The notes: generated by a model from the sequence alone, not told the origin. A DNA stretch of 64,000 nucleotides from Durusdinium trenchii (GCA_963970005.1 CAXAMN010021112.1:405439-469438); one strand, 5' to 3'; positions 11,720 through 22,024 are shown, counted from the first letter of the stretch. Made by a program: numbers and translations.

Positions 11720-12200
11720 AAGAATGAGCGCTCATCAAAGTTTCCTTTACGGGACTACTATTATAGACTATTCCTAAATATCCAGGAGTATGACAGAATT
11801 AGCGCTCATCTAATTTTCCTTTATGGGGCTATTCCTAAATCTCTCAGAGTATGACAGAATTTGCGCTCATCTAATTGTCCTTTACGGGGCTACTACTATG
11901 GACTATTCCTAAATCTCCAGGAGTATCATCTAATTTTCCTTTACGGGGCTATTCCTAAATCCTTGGGAGTATGACAGAATTAGCGCTCATCTAATTGTCC
12001 TTTACGGGGCTATTCCTAAATCTCCAGGAGTATGACAGAATTAGTAGAATTAGCGCTCATCTAATTTTCCTTTACGGGGCTATTCCTAAATCCCCGGGAG
12101 TATGATAGAATTAGCCCTCATCTAATTTTCCTTTGCGGGACTATTCCTACATATCCGGGACTATTCCTACATATCCGCGACTATTCCTAAATATTTGTCC
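11720..12200. repeat. Tandem array, about 60-72 bp unit
   Basis: About seven imperfect units contain GCGCTCATCTAAT, TTTCCTTTACGGG and CTATTCCTAAATC in the same order. Unit ends vary (CCAGGAGTATGACAG and the like). The last units degrade into GACTATTCCTACATATCC repeats. No open frame runs through the array. Confidence 0.85.
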
Positions 12201-12599
12201 ATGACCAGGCAACCCTAAGATTTTCAGGGCTTGTACAGCTTGCCCCCCTGGCCAGGATGGTAAAGCATCCTGTCTACTCCCAGTCCCACTTGGACAAGTC
12301 CCAGGGTGCCCTTTTCAACTCGAGAGAACTGGAGAGTCTAGATATCCAGTACGCCTCTCTGGTAGAAACGGACATATTGAATTGCCTTGGACAGCCTTTA
12401 ACACCCCCCCCATGCAGACAGAAGTGGATGCCAGGTCCAGTCAGGTTGCATAACTCAGAACTGACTTGACCAGGAAACAAGGGCTATCAAATCCAACTTA
12501 GAACTAACTAAGGTATTGGCAACCAACTACCAACTCTTTAACTTTAACATAACTAAACCAAAGGACCAGATGATACAAGTGATGCGGGTACCTTTAGAA

Positions 12600-12947
12600 A
12601 TAGTTCAGAACCGTTCAGAACCGTTCTGAACTATTAGGGCGTTGCATTTAAGAAACAGTTCAGAACCGTCCAGAACCGTTCTGAGCTATCCATAGCAAAA
12701 CCACCAATTAGTCTCAATTAGTCCCAAATAGTCCCAGCCCTATAAATAGTTCAGAACCGTCCTGAACCGTCCTGAACTATTGCTAAAGTATGATGTCCTT
12801 TTAGCTCGGAACCGTCCAGAACCGTTCTGAACTATCGATAATGTTTTTTTAAACAATAGTTCGGAACCGTTCAGAACCGTCGTGAACTATCCTTCAGCAA
12901 TCTACCAAAGAAATAGCTCAGAACCGTTCTGAACCATTCTGAGCTAT
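12600..12947. repeat. Six 35-bp palindromes at near-regular spacing
   Basis: Units start at 12,600, 12,655, 12,746, 12,801, 12,856 and 12,913. Each reads roughly ATAGTTCAGAACCG, a variable core, then GTTCTGAACTAT, so each can fold on itself with 11-12 bp arms. Three successive spacings are exactly 55 bp (12,600-12,655, 12,746-12,801 and 12,801-12,856). The spacers differ in sequence. Arm changes are often compensated on the other side (for example AGCTC with GAGCT). Confidence 0.85.
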
Positions 12948-13278
12948 CCATAAGAACACTATGTTTATTTTTAACTTAACTTTAACTGAAGAGAGACTAA
13001 GACTCAAGATAGCTAAGACAACTCTAAATTATGAAGTTGATGATTCATCAATACAACAATACAATGATGATATATGATACATGAACTTATGACTTGTGAC
13101 TCTGACTCATGACTACAATATTCCAAGATTTCAGGTTTCTTTATCAATAAATAGTCCCAGAGCATCTGGGAATAGACCAAATAGTTCAGGAATAGACCCA
13201 AAACATTGCACAATAGTTCTGAGCTATGTTATAGATAGTTCCAGGCCTCAACAGGTCAAGAGGCCCTAGCACACCCTA

Positions 13279-13297
13279 ATATATATATATATATATT
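13279..13297. repeat. (TA)n microsatellite
   Basis: An uninterrupted TA run, followed by a lone M1-like half element (CCAGTCCCATTAGTCGTGTCTGG) near 13,350. Confidence 0.8.
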
Positions 13298-13650
13298 TAT
13301 TTACATACACTGTAAGATAAAAATACCCAATATACCTACCTATACATATACCAGTCCCATTAGTCGTGTCTGGCTACTTGATTGGACACCACCCTTGAAA
13401 CACCAAGGTGTCCAGCGAGATCACCGACGGGTCGACGGGTCCTGTGCACTCCGTCCACGACAGTATCTTCTCCTGTACTTCGGAAAGCCTATACTCCTGA
13501 AAACACTGTTATGTTATAGTGACATACATGCGTATGTTCTTACATCCTGTGATCTTTGCATGGTGCAAGTGTTCAAAACTTTGCCCTTGCAACGCTTAGA
13601 CAAACAAGACATGGGAAACCGTTCAAAGTCCGAATCAATGCCAACCCGAA

Positions 13651-13860
13651 TTAATACACCCAAATCCAATGGTTCACAAATAGCTCACAAATCCCCCTTT
13701 TAGCCTGAACCACTCCACACTTCCCAGTTGTGTCTACTCCCAGCCTAGTAAGTTCAAGCCGTACCCAACTCGCGCCACCCCCAGGCTGTCTGCAAACCTC
13801 AGAGGCAACTGCTGGCCTGGTTCCCCTACCTCCAACTTGCAACGTTGTCCATGGAATTTC
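13651..13860 (-). CDS. Possible terminal exon, unknown
   Basis: A minus-strand frame of up to 70 codons has many G-starting codons and ends at a stop at 13,651. The peptide has a Gly-rich centre followed by alternating Leu/Val/Arg. A 126-codon frame on the plus strand (13,730-14,110) overlaps it. I prefer the minus strand by codon composition only. Confidence 0.3.
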   Translation of the reverse strand, partial: EIPWTTLQVGGRGTRPAVASEVCRQPGGGASWVRLELTRLGVDTTGKCGVVQAKRGICELFVNHWIWVY

Positions 13861-14305
13861 CATGACTCAGCAGCACACGGATGACTTCAGGTCCTCCCAC
13901 CCCCCCCGGCGATCCATGGTCCTCCCACCTTTGGGTCGCCCCGTCGCGGAACGGCGCTGCGGGGTGAAGACGTCGTGGTTCGTTGATCCAACGATGAAGG
14001 TCGGTCCAAGGGCAGATGAGGGCGGTGCCTCTGCAGATCAATTACTTCAAAGTTGGACAGACCCAATTGGTTTCATAGTGTTTCAATCATGTTGGACAGT
14101 GTTAGACTAGGAAACCAGGTCAACAATTAGTTGGAAGATCTTTGGAGGCTAGAGTATAGCTATGGCTGAAAGCATCTTCTTCAATGTTGCCTTGGATGAT
14201 GCTTCACAGCAAACTTGACCTACCAGCAGTGATGAGGCTTTATCAATGGCTGCATTGATGGGTAAACCTTAAGGTATAGCTGAACCACGAAGGCCTAAAT
14301 CAATC

Positions 14306-14530
14306 CTAAAACAGTATAGGCATATATATATATATAGGCATACCGATGTATACGGTATCCCCAAAACATCTGGGATGAGAAAGAAGGCCAAAAAGTCTCT
14401 GCCTCTCCCCTTCTGGCATCCCGAAAGATAGGCAACCCTGCTCGGTGTGAATCTGCAGGAACTGCCTGGCATACCTAGAGCCCAGGCCGGCTGGAGCGCT
14501 GATTCCAAGTGGCGGAACCCACCAAAGGTG
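14306..14530 (-). CDS. Possible exon downstream of the 14.7 kb exon
   Basis: The minus strand is open in two frames over a GC-rich patch. One of them gives a mixed globular peptide with several aromatic residues. It lies 3' of the exon at 14,744-15,094 and could belong to the same gene. Splice sites are not clear. Confidence 0.22.
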   Translation of the reverse strand, partial: HLWWVPPLGISAPAGLGSRYARQFLQIHTEQGCLSFGMPEGERQRLFGLLSHPRCFGDTVYIGMPIYIYMPILF

Positions 14531-14743
14531 AATAAAGAACACAGGCTTCCAGTTTTTGGAAGAGTTAACCAGGGTCCTCCGAAACAACATTCTTGCCGGT
14601 TTTAGGTGTTTATGGGACATACAGCAACATCATCGACGTCCGCAACTAGAATATCATCGAAGATATGTATCCTGCTGGGGCTACCCTTTGGCCCAAATGA
14701 TGCGATTCACCCAGACTTGGCTCTGCTTGGAAATGGTATTGAT

Positions 14744-15094
14744 CTAAGGGAGGCAGCCCAGTTTGACACATCCACTCGACCCAACGATCCGACAGGATCC
14801 GACACGTTCCCAGGTTCCAAGAAGCAAATCCTCAGCAAACATCGATGGGCACCAGGACTCAGTAGGACCCTCAACTGCCTCGACATTTGGGGCCCTCTCT
14901 CTCAACCCGTTTGGTCCGTTTGCCTTCACGTGGGCCACCTCCACCACCAGTCGGTGGCACTCGTCCCCCTCTGCATCGAGTCGTTCAACCTGATGCTCCA
15001 TGTCAGCGCTCAGGGGGCGGACCTGCCCAGTCAGGGCGCGGGTCGGGTCATAGCCGTGGCACGGCAGTTGCACGGCGGTTGGCGCGGGGTGTGG
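14744..15094 (-). CDS. Probable exon with helical, Glu/Val-rich peptide
   Basis: The minus frame carries mostly G-starting codons over 14,770-15,060. It encodes a helix-like segment with regularly spaced Val/Leu and many Glu/Asp. The frame stays open into the AGGTTCCA repeat upstream, so the true 5' end is probably an acceptor within 15,025-15,095 (a GGGCAG/GTC site lies there). The plus strand also has a 198-codon ATG frame here in the aligned phase, which I take as a shadow. No family is recognised. Confidence 0.45.
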   Translation of the reverse strand, partial: PHPAPTAVQLPCHGYDPTRALTGQVRPLSADMEHQVERLDAEGDECHRLVVEVAHVKANGPNGLRERAPNVEAVEGPTESWCPSMFAEDLLLGTWERVGSCRIVGSSGCVKLGCLP

Positions 15095-15124
15095 GGGGTG
15101 GGCGAGGAAGATGCGGCAAGAAAT

Positions 15125-15300
15125 GAAGGTGCCAAGAGGTTCCTTGAGGTTCCAAGGGGTTCTAGAGGTTCCAAGGGGTTCAAGAGGTTCCAAGGAGGTT
15201 AGAGGTTGCAAGGGGGTTCAAGAGGTTCTAACAATGTCCAAGAAGGCTTAAGAGGATCCAAGGGAGTTTAAGAGGTTTCAAGAGGTTCCAAGAGGGACCC
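15125..15300. repeat. AGGTTCCAAG short tandem array
   Basis: The words GAGGTTCCAAG and GGTTCAAGAGGTTC recur about every 9-18 bp, with drift (AGGTTCTA, AGGCTTAAG). This is a degenerate minisatellite. Confidence 0.8.
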
Positions 15301-15732
15301 TATGCAGCTATTCAGCTATATACTGTGTAGTATCATTTGGAGCACACAATCATCAGCACTTTTGGAGACTCACCCATATAGGCCATGGGGCTTGATTCCA
15401 GCTTCATCATCTGACTGATGTGAACTGAAAGGTAAGTCCAAAGAAGACTGAAGACATACGGGAACAAATGGTATATAAGTGCTTTATATACATAATGTTT
15501 ACACCACATATTGTCATGTTCGTGACATGATACAGAACATGATGAAACGAGAACCATAGCAAATTGAATGAAGGCGACTGGTGTTCGGATGCCCGGCCTG
15601 GAAGTGGAGTCCGACCGGGCCCTCAAAGCCAATCTCCAATCCTGGCATGTGCAGCTTGCCGAGCTGAGCCCCTAGCATCTTGCTAGCAAGGATGAACATG
15701 GGAAGCACCAGGATGTTCCATGTCCTGGTTCT

Positions 15733-15828
15733 TCCAAGTGACCTTTTGACATCCTGCTTTGAGATCACTTGGGCCTGTACAGTAACAGGTCACTTGGTGA
15801 CTTAAAAAAAGATCACTTTGAAGAAGCT
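15733..15828. repeat. GGTCAC foldback element, copy 2 (family M3)
   Basis: AAGTGACC at the left, internal ACAGGTCACTTGG, and AGATCACTTTGAAGAAGCTG at the right, in the same order as the 5.3 kb copy. The arms AAGTGACC and GATCACTT are inverted. Confidence 0.6.
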
Positions 15829-16086
15829 GGGTGATGTTATAGTTGCTTCTTTACCTACAAGACAAACGAAGCACAAATGCATCATCCTGGTCTGTGACAT
15901 CTGTTCCAGTCTTTACTTTGAGAAACAATCACGTGGACCACGTCTACAGGACAAAGTCTCCAGGCCCTCCAGGCTGGAAGAAAAGAGTCCGTGCGTGAAC
16001 CTCGCACCAGTCCATCTTCATGTGACTGACATATAAATATGACCTTCGGGTGGTGGATTTCAGGGGCCAAATGGGGTCGGTCTTAC

Positions 16087-16302
16087 CGTCCTTATGACGT
16101 CTGCCTCCAGTCCCAGGTCGTGTCGTGTCCAGTCCTTCGGCCCCTTTGGTGCCGACCGGCCAAACGGGGGTGTCCTTTCACCGCTGCTCTCCGCATCCGG
16201 TCCAGCCTTCTGGTCGAGGACCTCCGGTGGGCCACGTCGGCCTGGCTCCGAAGCGAAAAACGACAGGTCCGGGAAGGCGAGCGAGCACGAACCGGAAGGA
16301 GG
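16087..16302 (-). CDS. Exon 2 of acyltransferase-like gene
   Basis: GATTTCAG/CC acceptor at 16,303 and GGACG/GTAAG donor at 16,086 frame 72 codons that are open only when entered in phase 0, matching the upstream exon. The peptide is Pro/Gly/Asp-rich and would follow the helix containing the LAGRL motif. A third exon is not resolved. A C/CTGGAGG segment after a TTCTTCCAG acceptor near 15,985 is one option. Confidence 0.45.
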
Positions 16303-16596
16303 CTGAAATCGGGGGCTGGAACTGGAGCAAACATGAAATTACATCCAAAATCATCCAAATCAAATGGCGGAATTGGTGTTCTGGATGGTGTTTTCGACTT
16401 TGGGAATTGAAAAGCCTGGACTCGATGACTCCTGGCGAAGGATGTCACCATCATCGAGCCACCCCAAAGTTCAAAGGCTCTCGCGATGCTATTCCCTTGC
16501 TATGCAAAGGGGACCTTCTTAACCTCCGCCAGCACACCCACTCGGAAAGATATGTTCGAAGTCTCGTTCGGTTCATTTCTACCCACCATGGTGAAC

Positions 16597-16712
16597 CTGC
16601 CTCAGCCGCCCTGCAAGCACGGGATTCTTGTTCAGCACGCGCTGGAGCGCCTCGGGGGCGACGGCGTTGGCCCAAGAGATCGGGCGCCACGACGTTGGAG
16701 GACGTCTCTTGC
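16597..16712 (-). CDS. Exon with ALQ..L.K.PVLAGRL motif, acyltransferase-like
   Basis: A TTTTCAG acceptor at 16,713 and a CAG/GTTCACC donor at 16,596 bound 38 codons. The peptide contains APEALQRVLNKNPVLAGRLR. This matches the N-terminal signature of the HxxxDG acyltransferase superfamily (BAHD and condensation domains), where a helix is followed by P-x-LAGRLR. The catalytic HxxxDG is not in this exon and I did not find it nearby, so the family call rests on one motif. The outgoing phase 0 joins exon 16,087-16,302. Confidence 0.5.
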
Positions 16713-16734
16713 CTGAAAATCCATGTATGGAAGA

Positions 16735-16848
16735 GTTACACTCCCTGGACTTGGAAGTGGATGCCATGGCCCCGAGTTCGGAAGACCATGAAATCCACTA
16801 CTCATGAGGTGGTGCCATCCACTTCCATGTTAGTTCCAGGGAGAGTAC
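16735..16848. repeat. CCCTGGAACT foldback element, copy 1 (family M5)
   Basis: Left arm CTCCCTGGACTTGGAAGTGG and right arm CCACTTCCATGTTAGTTCC plus AGGGAGAGTACA are inverted repeats of about 30 bp with a few mismatches. The element sits directly 5' of the acyltransferase-like exon. A second copy is at 20.6 kb. Confidence 0.65.
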
Positions 16849-17486
16849 ATTCACTGACCCCAATGTAGTAACCCCAACGTAGTCACTATATCTTCTATAG
16901 TCCCATGGATCGTGCTGCTCAAAAACGCGATCTCACGATCCACTGTGCATCCTTCCCCACTCGTTCGTGGAGAGTCGTGTGGAGTAGCCGCGGTTTCGTT
17001 CGCCCTCAAAGCCATGGGCCCTTGAGGTGCCCAAGGAGATGTTTGGTTCGCATCGAAGAGCTGAGAGGATGTGTTTTATTTCAAGCAGCTGTACGGTCTA
17101 GCCGCTAGCCGCACAAGCACCGATTATCACCGATTGTCTTTGTTCATTGGATGGACATCGGGCCCCATCCTGGCGGTAGAGGAACACGACGGGCTAGACG
17201 AAACAGTTACATCGTTACATCTAGTAGTCTCTTCTATAAGACTTGGGAACTTGGAAGCCAACCAGTTGTCAACCCGTTATTCAATGTGAGCATCGGGATT
17301 GACCAATGACCTGCCCTTCAATACCTATTACTTGCTTTGACTTCGGGAGCCCTGATGCCATGATGCATGGACGTGTTTACTTGTTGTTCCTTTTCCAGAC
17401 CAGGCTTGTTTGGGAGCTTCTCTTTACCCAAAGAGGTAACCCCATGCCATGGATCCAAACAATAACTATGACACCTGGTTCTGCAA

Positions 17487-17580
17487 AGTGACCGATCTAG
17501 ATATCCTGGTTGGTTCGGTCACAAGTTGACAAAGAGCCCTGTGTCACAAAGAGGGATTCCAAAAAACACAAACTGAAGAA
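17487..17580. repeat. GGTCAC foldback element, copy 3 (family M3)
   Basis: AAGTGACCGATCTAGATATC at the left, GGTTCGGTCACAAG and GTGTCACAAAGAGGGA inside, and AAACTGAAGAAGC at the right, collinear with the 5.3 kb copy. Confidence 0.65.
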
Positions 17581-17594
17581 GCAGGAAACCTTCT

Positions 17595-17766
17595 TCATCT
17601 CTGAGACCCAAAAGTACCTGAGAAGTCTTGGACATAAGCAGCGCCACCGTATCCATCGCGAAACACCGGCCTCCCGCAGCTGCTCTGCCTCTGGCCTCGG
17701 ACACCAACGGGTGGAGGGGGTCCAAGGACTGAGCACTGATCCATTGCCCGTGTTGGCCATGTGCAA
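17595..17766 (-). CDS. Possible exon, unknown
   Basis: A minus-strand GC-rich segment ends at a strong TCTCAG/GTACTTTTG donor near 17,615. Two frames are open. One gives a Met/Leu/Ala-rich helix, the other a Gly-rich peptide. It lies between M3 copy 3 and the hairpin at 17.8 kb. No motif is recognised. Confidence 0.28.
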
Positions 17767-17771
17767 AACAT

Positions 17772-17866
17772 CCCTAGGGCTCCAACCATATCCTCAGAAG
17801 GTGGTTAGACCCCCCAAAGCCACCCCCCTAACCATCTTCTCAGGAGGTGGTTGGAGCCCTAGAGGG
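17772..17866. repeat. Foldback element with 35-bp arms
   Basis: Left arm starts CCCTAGGGCTCCAACCATAT and the right arm ends GGTGGTTGGAGCCCTAGAGG. The pairing continues inward through CCTCAGAAGGTGGTTAG and CTAACCATCTTCTCAGG with few mismatches. It is a snap-back MITE-like element with a roughly 20-bp loop. Confidence 0.75.
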
Positions 17867-17899
17867 CATATACGTTACTACAATACGTAGTGCCGTGCA

Positions 17900-19400
17900 G
17901 GTTTGCGTGTGTCACCTTAGCCATCCTTAGCCTTAGTTCATGGGAGCATGAACAAGAGAGTTCTCAAAGTCCCAGCGTTGAAGCGTTGGACCCCTTCTGC
18001 TTAGGAACGCATCGAACCCCTGCAGAGTGTCAGCCGGCCGTTTCTCAAGCTGTGTCAGGACCTGTCGACCACCTGGCCGGACTCAGGGGCGACCGGGTGT
18101 CCTTTTGGAGTTCATGTTTGCGAGCTTGATGCGGTTATAGAGTTGACCAAATGCGCTTGGAGGGTTGGAGGCCATCGCTATTAGCTTGGAGGCGATGGCG
18201 TCGAGTGCATTTGGGGTTGGCAGCCACCGCACGTCCGTACGTCATAGTACGGAACCGTACCCGGCCGTACCACGGACTGGAAGAGAGTTCCAGCTGACAT
18301 CCCGGACACTGCTGCCAGGCAATGGCAAACTGTCACATGTCGAAAAGAGCACCTCAGCGTTGTGTGGCAGGGACGCTACTAGGAGCAAAGGGCATGGCTA
18401 CTAGGAGCAAGGACGCTAACTAGGGGCTCCTGGCCTTACTACGAACGGAGCAAGAAAGCTGGCCTTAGAACGAACGGCGATCGGACGCTACGAACGGAGC
18501 CAAGGGCATCGCTCCGAACGGAACTCAGAAGCTACGAACGGAGCTCCTGGCATCATGGGTCCATGACGTACGATCCCGTACTCTCCGATCGATCTGTGTG
18601 GACGACCCGATCGGTTGGTTCGAGCTATAGCTTCACTGAACGCTCTAAAGATTGACACAGTCAAAAACAGCGGGGATGACTCCTTTCCTGGTTGAAAGCA
18701 CAAGGTATAGAGTAGTAGATATATATATATATATTGTTCTATATCTTGGGACTGCTCCACCATCGTTTTCTTGGACACGCCTCGTCTTTGATCCGGTTTG
18801 GTCACCACTTCATGGACACCGACCAATGGCTCCGTTTTGGAAGGCAAGTCCACCAATGGCAGTGTGTTTGAATAGGGAGATCCTCTGGGTCAAATTGGTT
18901 TTGGTATCTTTTGGTCTATGAGTCTATGAGTCTATATGTTCCTTCTTCCTGGGGGTCGTTCAAAAGGGTCTGTCTAACTGTCTTGCAGTGGTCGAAACAT
19001 GCTAGCCATTTTGCTGCCATGGTATCACTCTTCAAGGTTCCCTATCGCTCAACACAGTCCCAATCAAAAAAAGACACCAAACCCCCACAATCTCTCTCAA
19101 ACCTGAGGATTCTTTGTGGTTTCTCTTGGAAGCTACCACGTGTAAACAAGCAGTTGTCCAAAAGCCACACTGACCTTTGTTTCACACCTCAACTACTCAC
19201 ACCAAGAACAACACATCACAAATTAGACATAAAAAACATCCATGGCCACAGAACCGCAGTTTCCTCGGTTGACCCCTCTGAGTGAAGCTCTCTTGTATCT
19301 CGGCCCCGTTTTAGTGGACTGCACACGTCTTGCTGGATACAAACCTCGATACATGCAGTTGCGTGACTACGTACTAGCACTGTAGACCTTCAAAACCCCG
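17900..19400. other. No supported gene; ACGAACGGA-type degenerate repeat
   Basis: The words CTACGAACGGAGC and CTACTAGGAGCAAG recur between 18,375 and 18,550. A 122-codon minus frame (18,488-18,856) runs through a TA microsatellite and this repeat, so I do not call it as a gene. Confidence 0.4.
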
Positions 19401-19420
19401 CCCCTTCTAAACCCAGTTCC

Positions 19421-19589
19421 TCAAGAGCTCGGACGAACTCGCTCGGTACGGACCGAGCGAGTAGAAGCGCGACCAGCGAGTCCGATTGCAGCTGCTGCTT
19501 CGTCGAGTCCGAGGCCGGCAAAAACAGGCTGAGGGGTTTCTGGTTCCACAGCTGCTTCCATTTCAGCGATTCTCTCTTTCCATTTCAGT
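19421..19589 (-). CDS. Terminal exon, helical acidic then Arg-rich protein
   Basis: A CTATACAG/A acceptor at 19,590 opens 56 codons ending at a stop at 19,421. The peptide begins LKWKERIAEMEAAVE, a likely helix, continues with an Ala-rich segment and ends Arg/Ser-rich. It joins in phase 2 to the exon ending at 19,725. No family is recognised. Confidence 0.5.
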
Positions 19590-19724
19590 CTGTATAGGTA
19601 TGTCATCTCTGTGGATATATATGGGGGTGGATCTTGACCTGATTTGATAGAGGATATATCCACCATGATTCATGATGGTAGAAATTGGTAGAACAAGTAT
19701 GTCCTCTTTCCCTTCAGTATGTAC

Positions 19725-19868
19725 TTGTTCTCTTTGGTCTGTCTCCGCTCTGTGTCGCATGGGCTTTCGAGGCGTCGCTTCGCCCGGCCGCCGTCGCATG
19801 GGACGGCTGTTCGAGGCACGGCTGTTCGAGCCGTAAGGAGTGCTGTGGCAGCTTCTCCTGGTGAGGAC
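19725..19868 (-). CDS. Upstream exon of the 19.4 kb gene
   Basis: The exon ends at GAACAA/GTACATAC in phase 2, which is the phase required by the downstream exon. The peptide is Ala/Thr-rich and then strongly charged (CDTERRQTKENK). The 5' limit is near 19,868 but not certain, and the assembly gap is just upstream. Confidence 0.42.
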
Positions 19869-19874
19869 AATGAG

Positions 19875-20013
19875 GACTATGACTACAGCATCAGCAGGTT
19901 TAAAGGAAGTGTTTCTAGTCNNNNNNNNNNTGTTTCTAGTCCCTAAGTGAGTGGACTATGACTACAGCACCAGCAGGCTTAAAGGAATTGTTTCTAGTCC
20001 CTAAGTGAGTGGA
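19875..20013. repeat. Short direct repeat flanking assembly gap 1
   Basis: GACTATGACTACAGCA...CAGCAGG...AAAGGAA...TGTTTCTAGTC occurs before the N run and again after it, with a few differences. The 11-bp TGTTTCTAGTC is present on both sides. The gap (19,921-19,930) therefore lies in a tandem duplication. Confidence 0.8.
19921..19930. other. Assembly gap (10 N)
   Basis: Ten undetermined bases inside the tandem duplication. The true copy number of the repeat is unknown. Confidence 0.99.
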
Positions 20014-20271
20014 TAATCCGCATTCCTATCCTCGAAAAGGCGTCCCTTTGGAACTACTACAGTAAATGACTCCCAATTGGATTGAATATTATTACGGTCT
20101 GATAACGTAAGAAATTCCACGTCTAAGCCTATGTCTATAATACACATCGGGTACCCTGTCAATGCTTTAAATCCACTGGTAAATGGCATGTAGAACCATA
20201 CATGGATGTTTCAAAGTTTCAATCTATTTCCACCTCAGTAATGGTATACTATAATATACTAGTACTATACA

Positions 20272-20367
20272 CATCCCAGACACTCCATGGGACTGCCATA
20301 AACCACCCACCACCCCTGGCCTGATCGGTAAACATGCCAGTCCCATTATAGTCGTGTCTGGGTATGT
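20272..20367. repeat. ACTCCATG foldback element, copy c (family M1)
   Basis: CATCCCAGACACTCCATGGG at the left and CCCATTATAGTCGTGTCTGG at the right are inverted with mismatches. The inner words GGGACTGCCAT and ATGCCAGTCCC pair. Confidence 0.65.
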
Positions 20368-20589
20368 ATATTATATACATCATATATCCCCCATGAAAAT
20401 CACATGGAGGGGTCAGTCCTACCCTTTCGTCAACCCCTCCCATTCTCTAGTCCGAATATCATGGGGGATCATCATATGCAATCTCATGGCAATACTCCTG
20501 TTCCACGTCGGCAGCGGTTCGAGGCGTCGGATGGTTAGGTGTTGTGAGCATTCATCGGCTGCACACGTAGGCGGAGCGTACACATACTC

Positions 20590-20696
20590 TCCCTGGAACT
20601 CACATGGAAGTGGAACAAAACCCTGTTTGTAGAGCAAAGTAGTCTTCCAATGGTGCAATTGTCCACTTCGAAAACGATAATTCCAGGGATTGTAGT
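20590..20696. repeat. CCCTGGAACT foldback element, copy 2 (family M5)
   Basis: TCCCTGGAACTCACATGGAA at the left and GTCCACTTC...AATTCCAGGGAT at the right pair as in the 16.7 kb copy. It underlies part of a long minus-strand open frame that I therefore do not call as a gene. Confidence 0.6.
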
Positions 20697-20832
20697 TTGG
20701 ATTGTTCGATTGCAACCGAAGGGCACCAAAGGGAACCTCTTTAGTCGCTCGAGGAATGATATCCAATGCCGACAACCCACTGATTGGGAACAGTGGATTG
20801 TCGGAACAGAACAAATCTACTACTCTCCCTAC

Positions 20833-20924
20833 ATACCCCAAACACTCCATGTATATACCTACATTGGGGTGGTTTAGGGGGGTCAATGTATGCATATATG
20901 GCATACATGGAGTGTCTGGGTACA
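20833..20924. repeat. ACTCCATG foldback element, copy d (family M1)
   Basis: CACTCCATGTATATACC at the left and GGCATACATGGAGTGTCTGG at the right are inverted. The core word GGTGGTTTAGGGGGGTC is shared with copy e at 21.6 kb. Confidence 0.75.
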
Positions 20925-21562
20925 GGACATCCAGGTGAAAAAGCGTCAAAAAGGAGGAACACACCAGCGACTTGACCCAGCTCACCAGGCTTGGAGATCT
21001 GACGATGCACTCCAATTTGGTGCCCCTCCCCTCGTCCACTTCGAGGATCTTTTGCCACATGGAAGAGAAACGGAAGTTCAAATGGGATCACCATGGGTCA
21101 CGGACCTGGTTGGAGAACTCATTATTGAAGAGCAGTGCTCCAAGAGATGGGTGTCTCTGGGTCTTGGACCTTCCTTTCTTGCCACCTAACCTTAGGGTCT
21201 AGGCAGCATCACCAGGTTCGTCTGCGAGCATCGAGCGATGTGTCGAGCACGTCCCAGCGACCCCACGATGACCAATCCCAACGATCCCAACACCCGTCCG
21301 GTTGTAGGAGTTCTGCCACCTCCTGCCACGCACGCGGATCTTCGTTGCGGAAGACAGGCCGTCACGAGAAAGAGGGTCGCAAAAGGAATGTGCCAGTGCT
21401 TAGTCGAGGAGGTCTCCGATTTGGGGCATGTCATACAGTTGCATGTGGAGCCTCCTTGTTTGAGAGTCCCACAATAGACCACCCTCCACTATACTGGACT
21501 CCTTGTGGGTGTCCGTTAGTTGGACGGTCTTGGTATATATCTTGACATGAGAAAACCTACAA

Positions 21563-21658
21563 ATTCCAGACACTCCTTGTATGGCATATTTACCTACATT
21601 GGGATGGTTTAGGGGGGTCGATGTAGGCAAATATTGCATACATGGAGTGTCTGGGAAT
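21563..21658. repeat. ACTCCATG foldback element, copy e (family M1)
   Basis: ATTCCAGACACTCC at the left and GGAGTGTCTGGGAAT at the right pair over 14-15 bp. The interior matches copy d almost base for base (TACCTACATTGGG, GGTTTAGGGGGGTC). Confidence 0.8.
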
Positions 21659-22024
21659 GGTGTTTCCTATACAATATCAATCGCTCTCTGGTGTTTGCAC
21701 TGCATCGATCGCGATCGTCTGCCCTTGAAAAAGACTCCACGACTGATCTCGGCTGTGTGCCAGAACCGAGCCAGAACCGGTACCGTCTGGGCTCACACAG
21801 CCAGCACCGATCTTGGAGGGTCCAAGGGTTGGGATCTAGATGGATCTAGTTACATGCCCTCACGTTTTGGAAACTCATGGTGCAACCAGTCGACTGTGAT
21901 CTGGACTAGGACCTCAGCCGGACCTCAGCCTGAAGGAACAAGCAACACAAGATGCAAAACTGGATCCACTCCCAAGAGGTGGTTGATTCACTCCCAAGAG
22001 GTGGTATACGGAATTTCAACTACA

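Noticed and set aside
12600..12947. CRISPR array
   Set aside because: The units are imperfect palindromes in a eukaryotic contig, spacing is irregular at two places, and no cas-like gene is present.
14606..15202. 198-codon plus-strand ATG frame
   Set aside because: The minus reading has far more G-starting codons and a plausible helix. The plus frame runs into the AGGTTCCA repeat.
20419..21081. A 220-codon minus-strand frame
   Set aside because: It runs through two foldback elements (M5 at 20.6 kb and M1 at 20.85 kb), so much of the frame is repeat. Only the segment 20,990-21,080, ending at a CCTG/GTGAGC donor, might be an exon.
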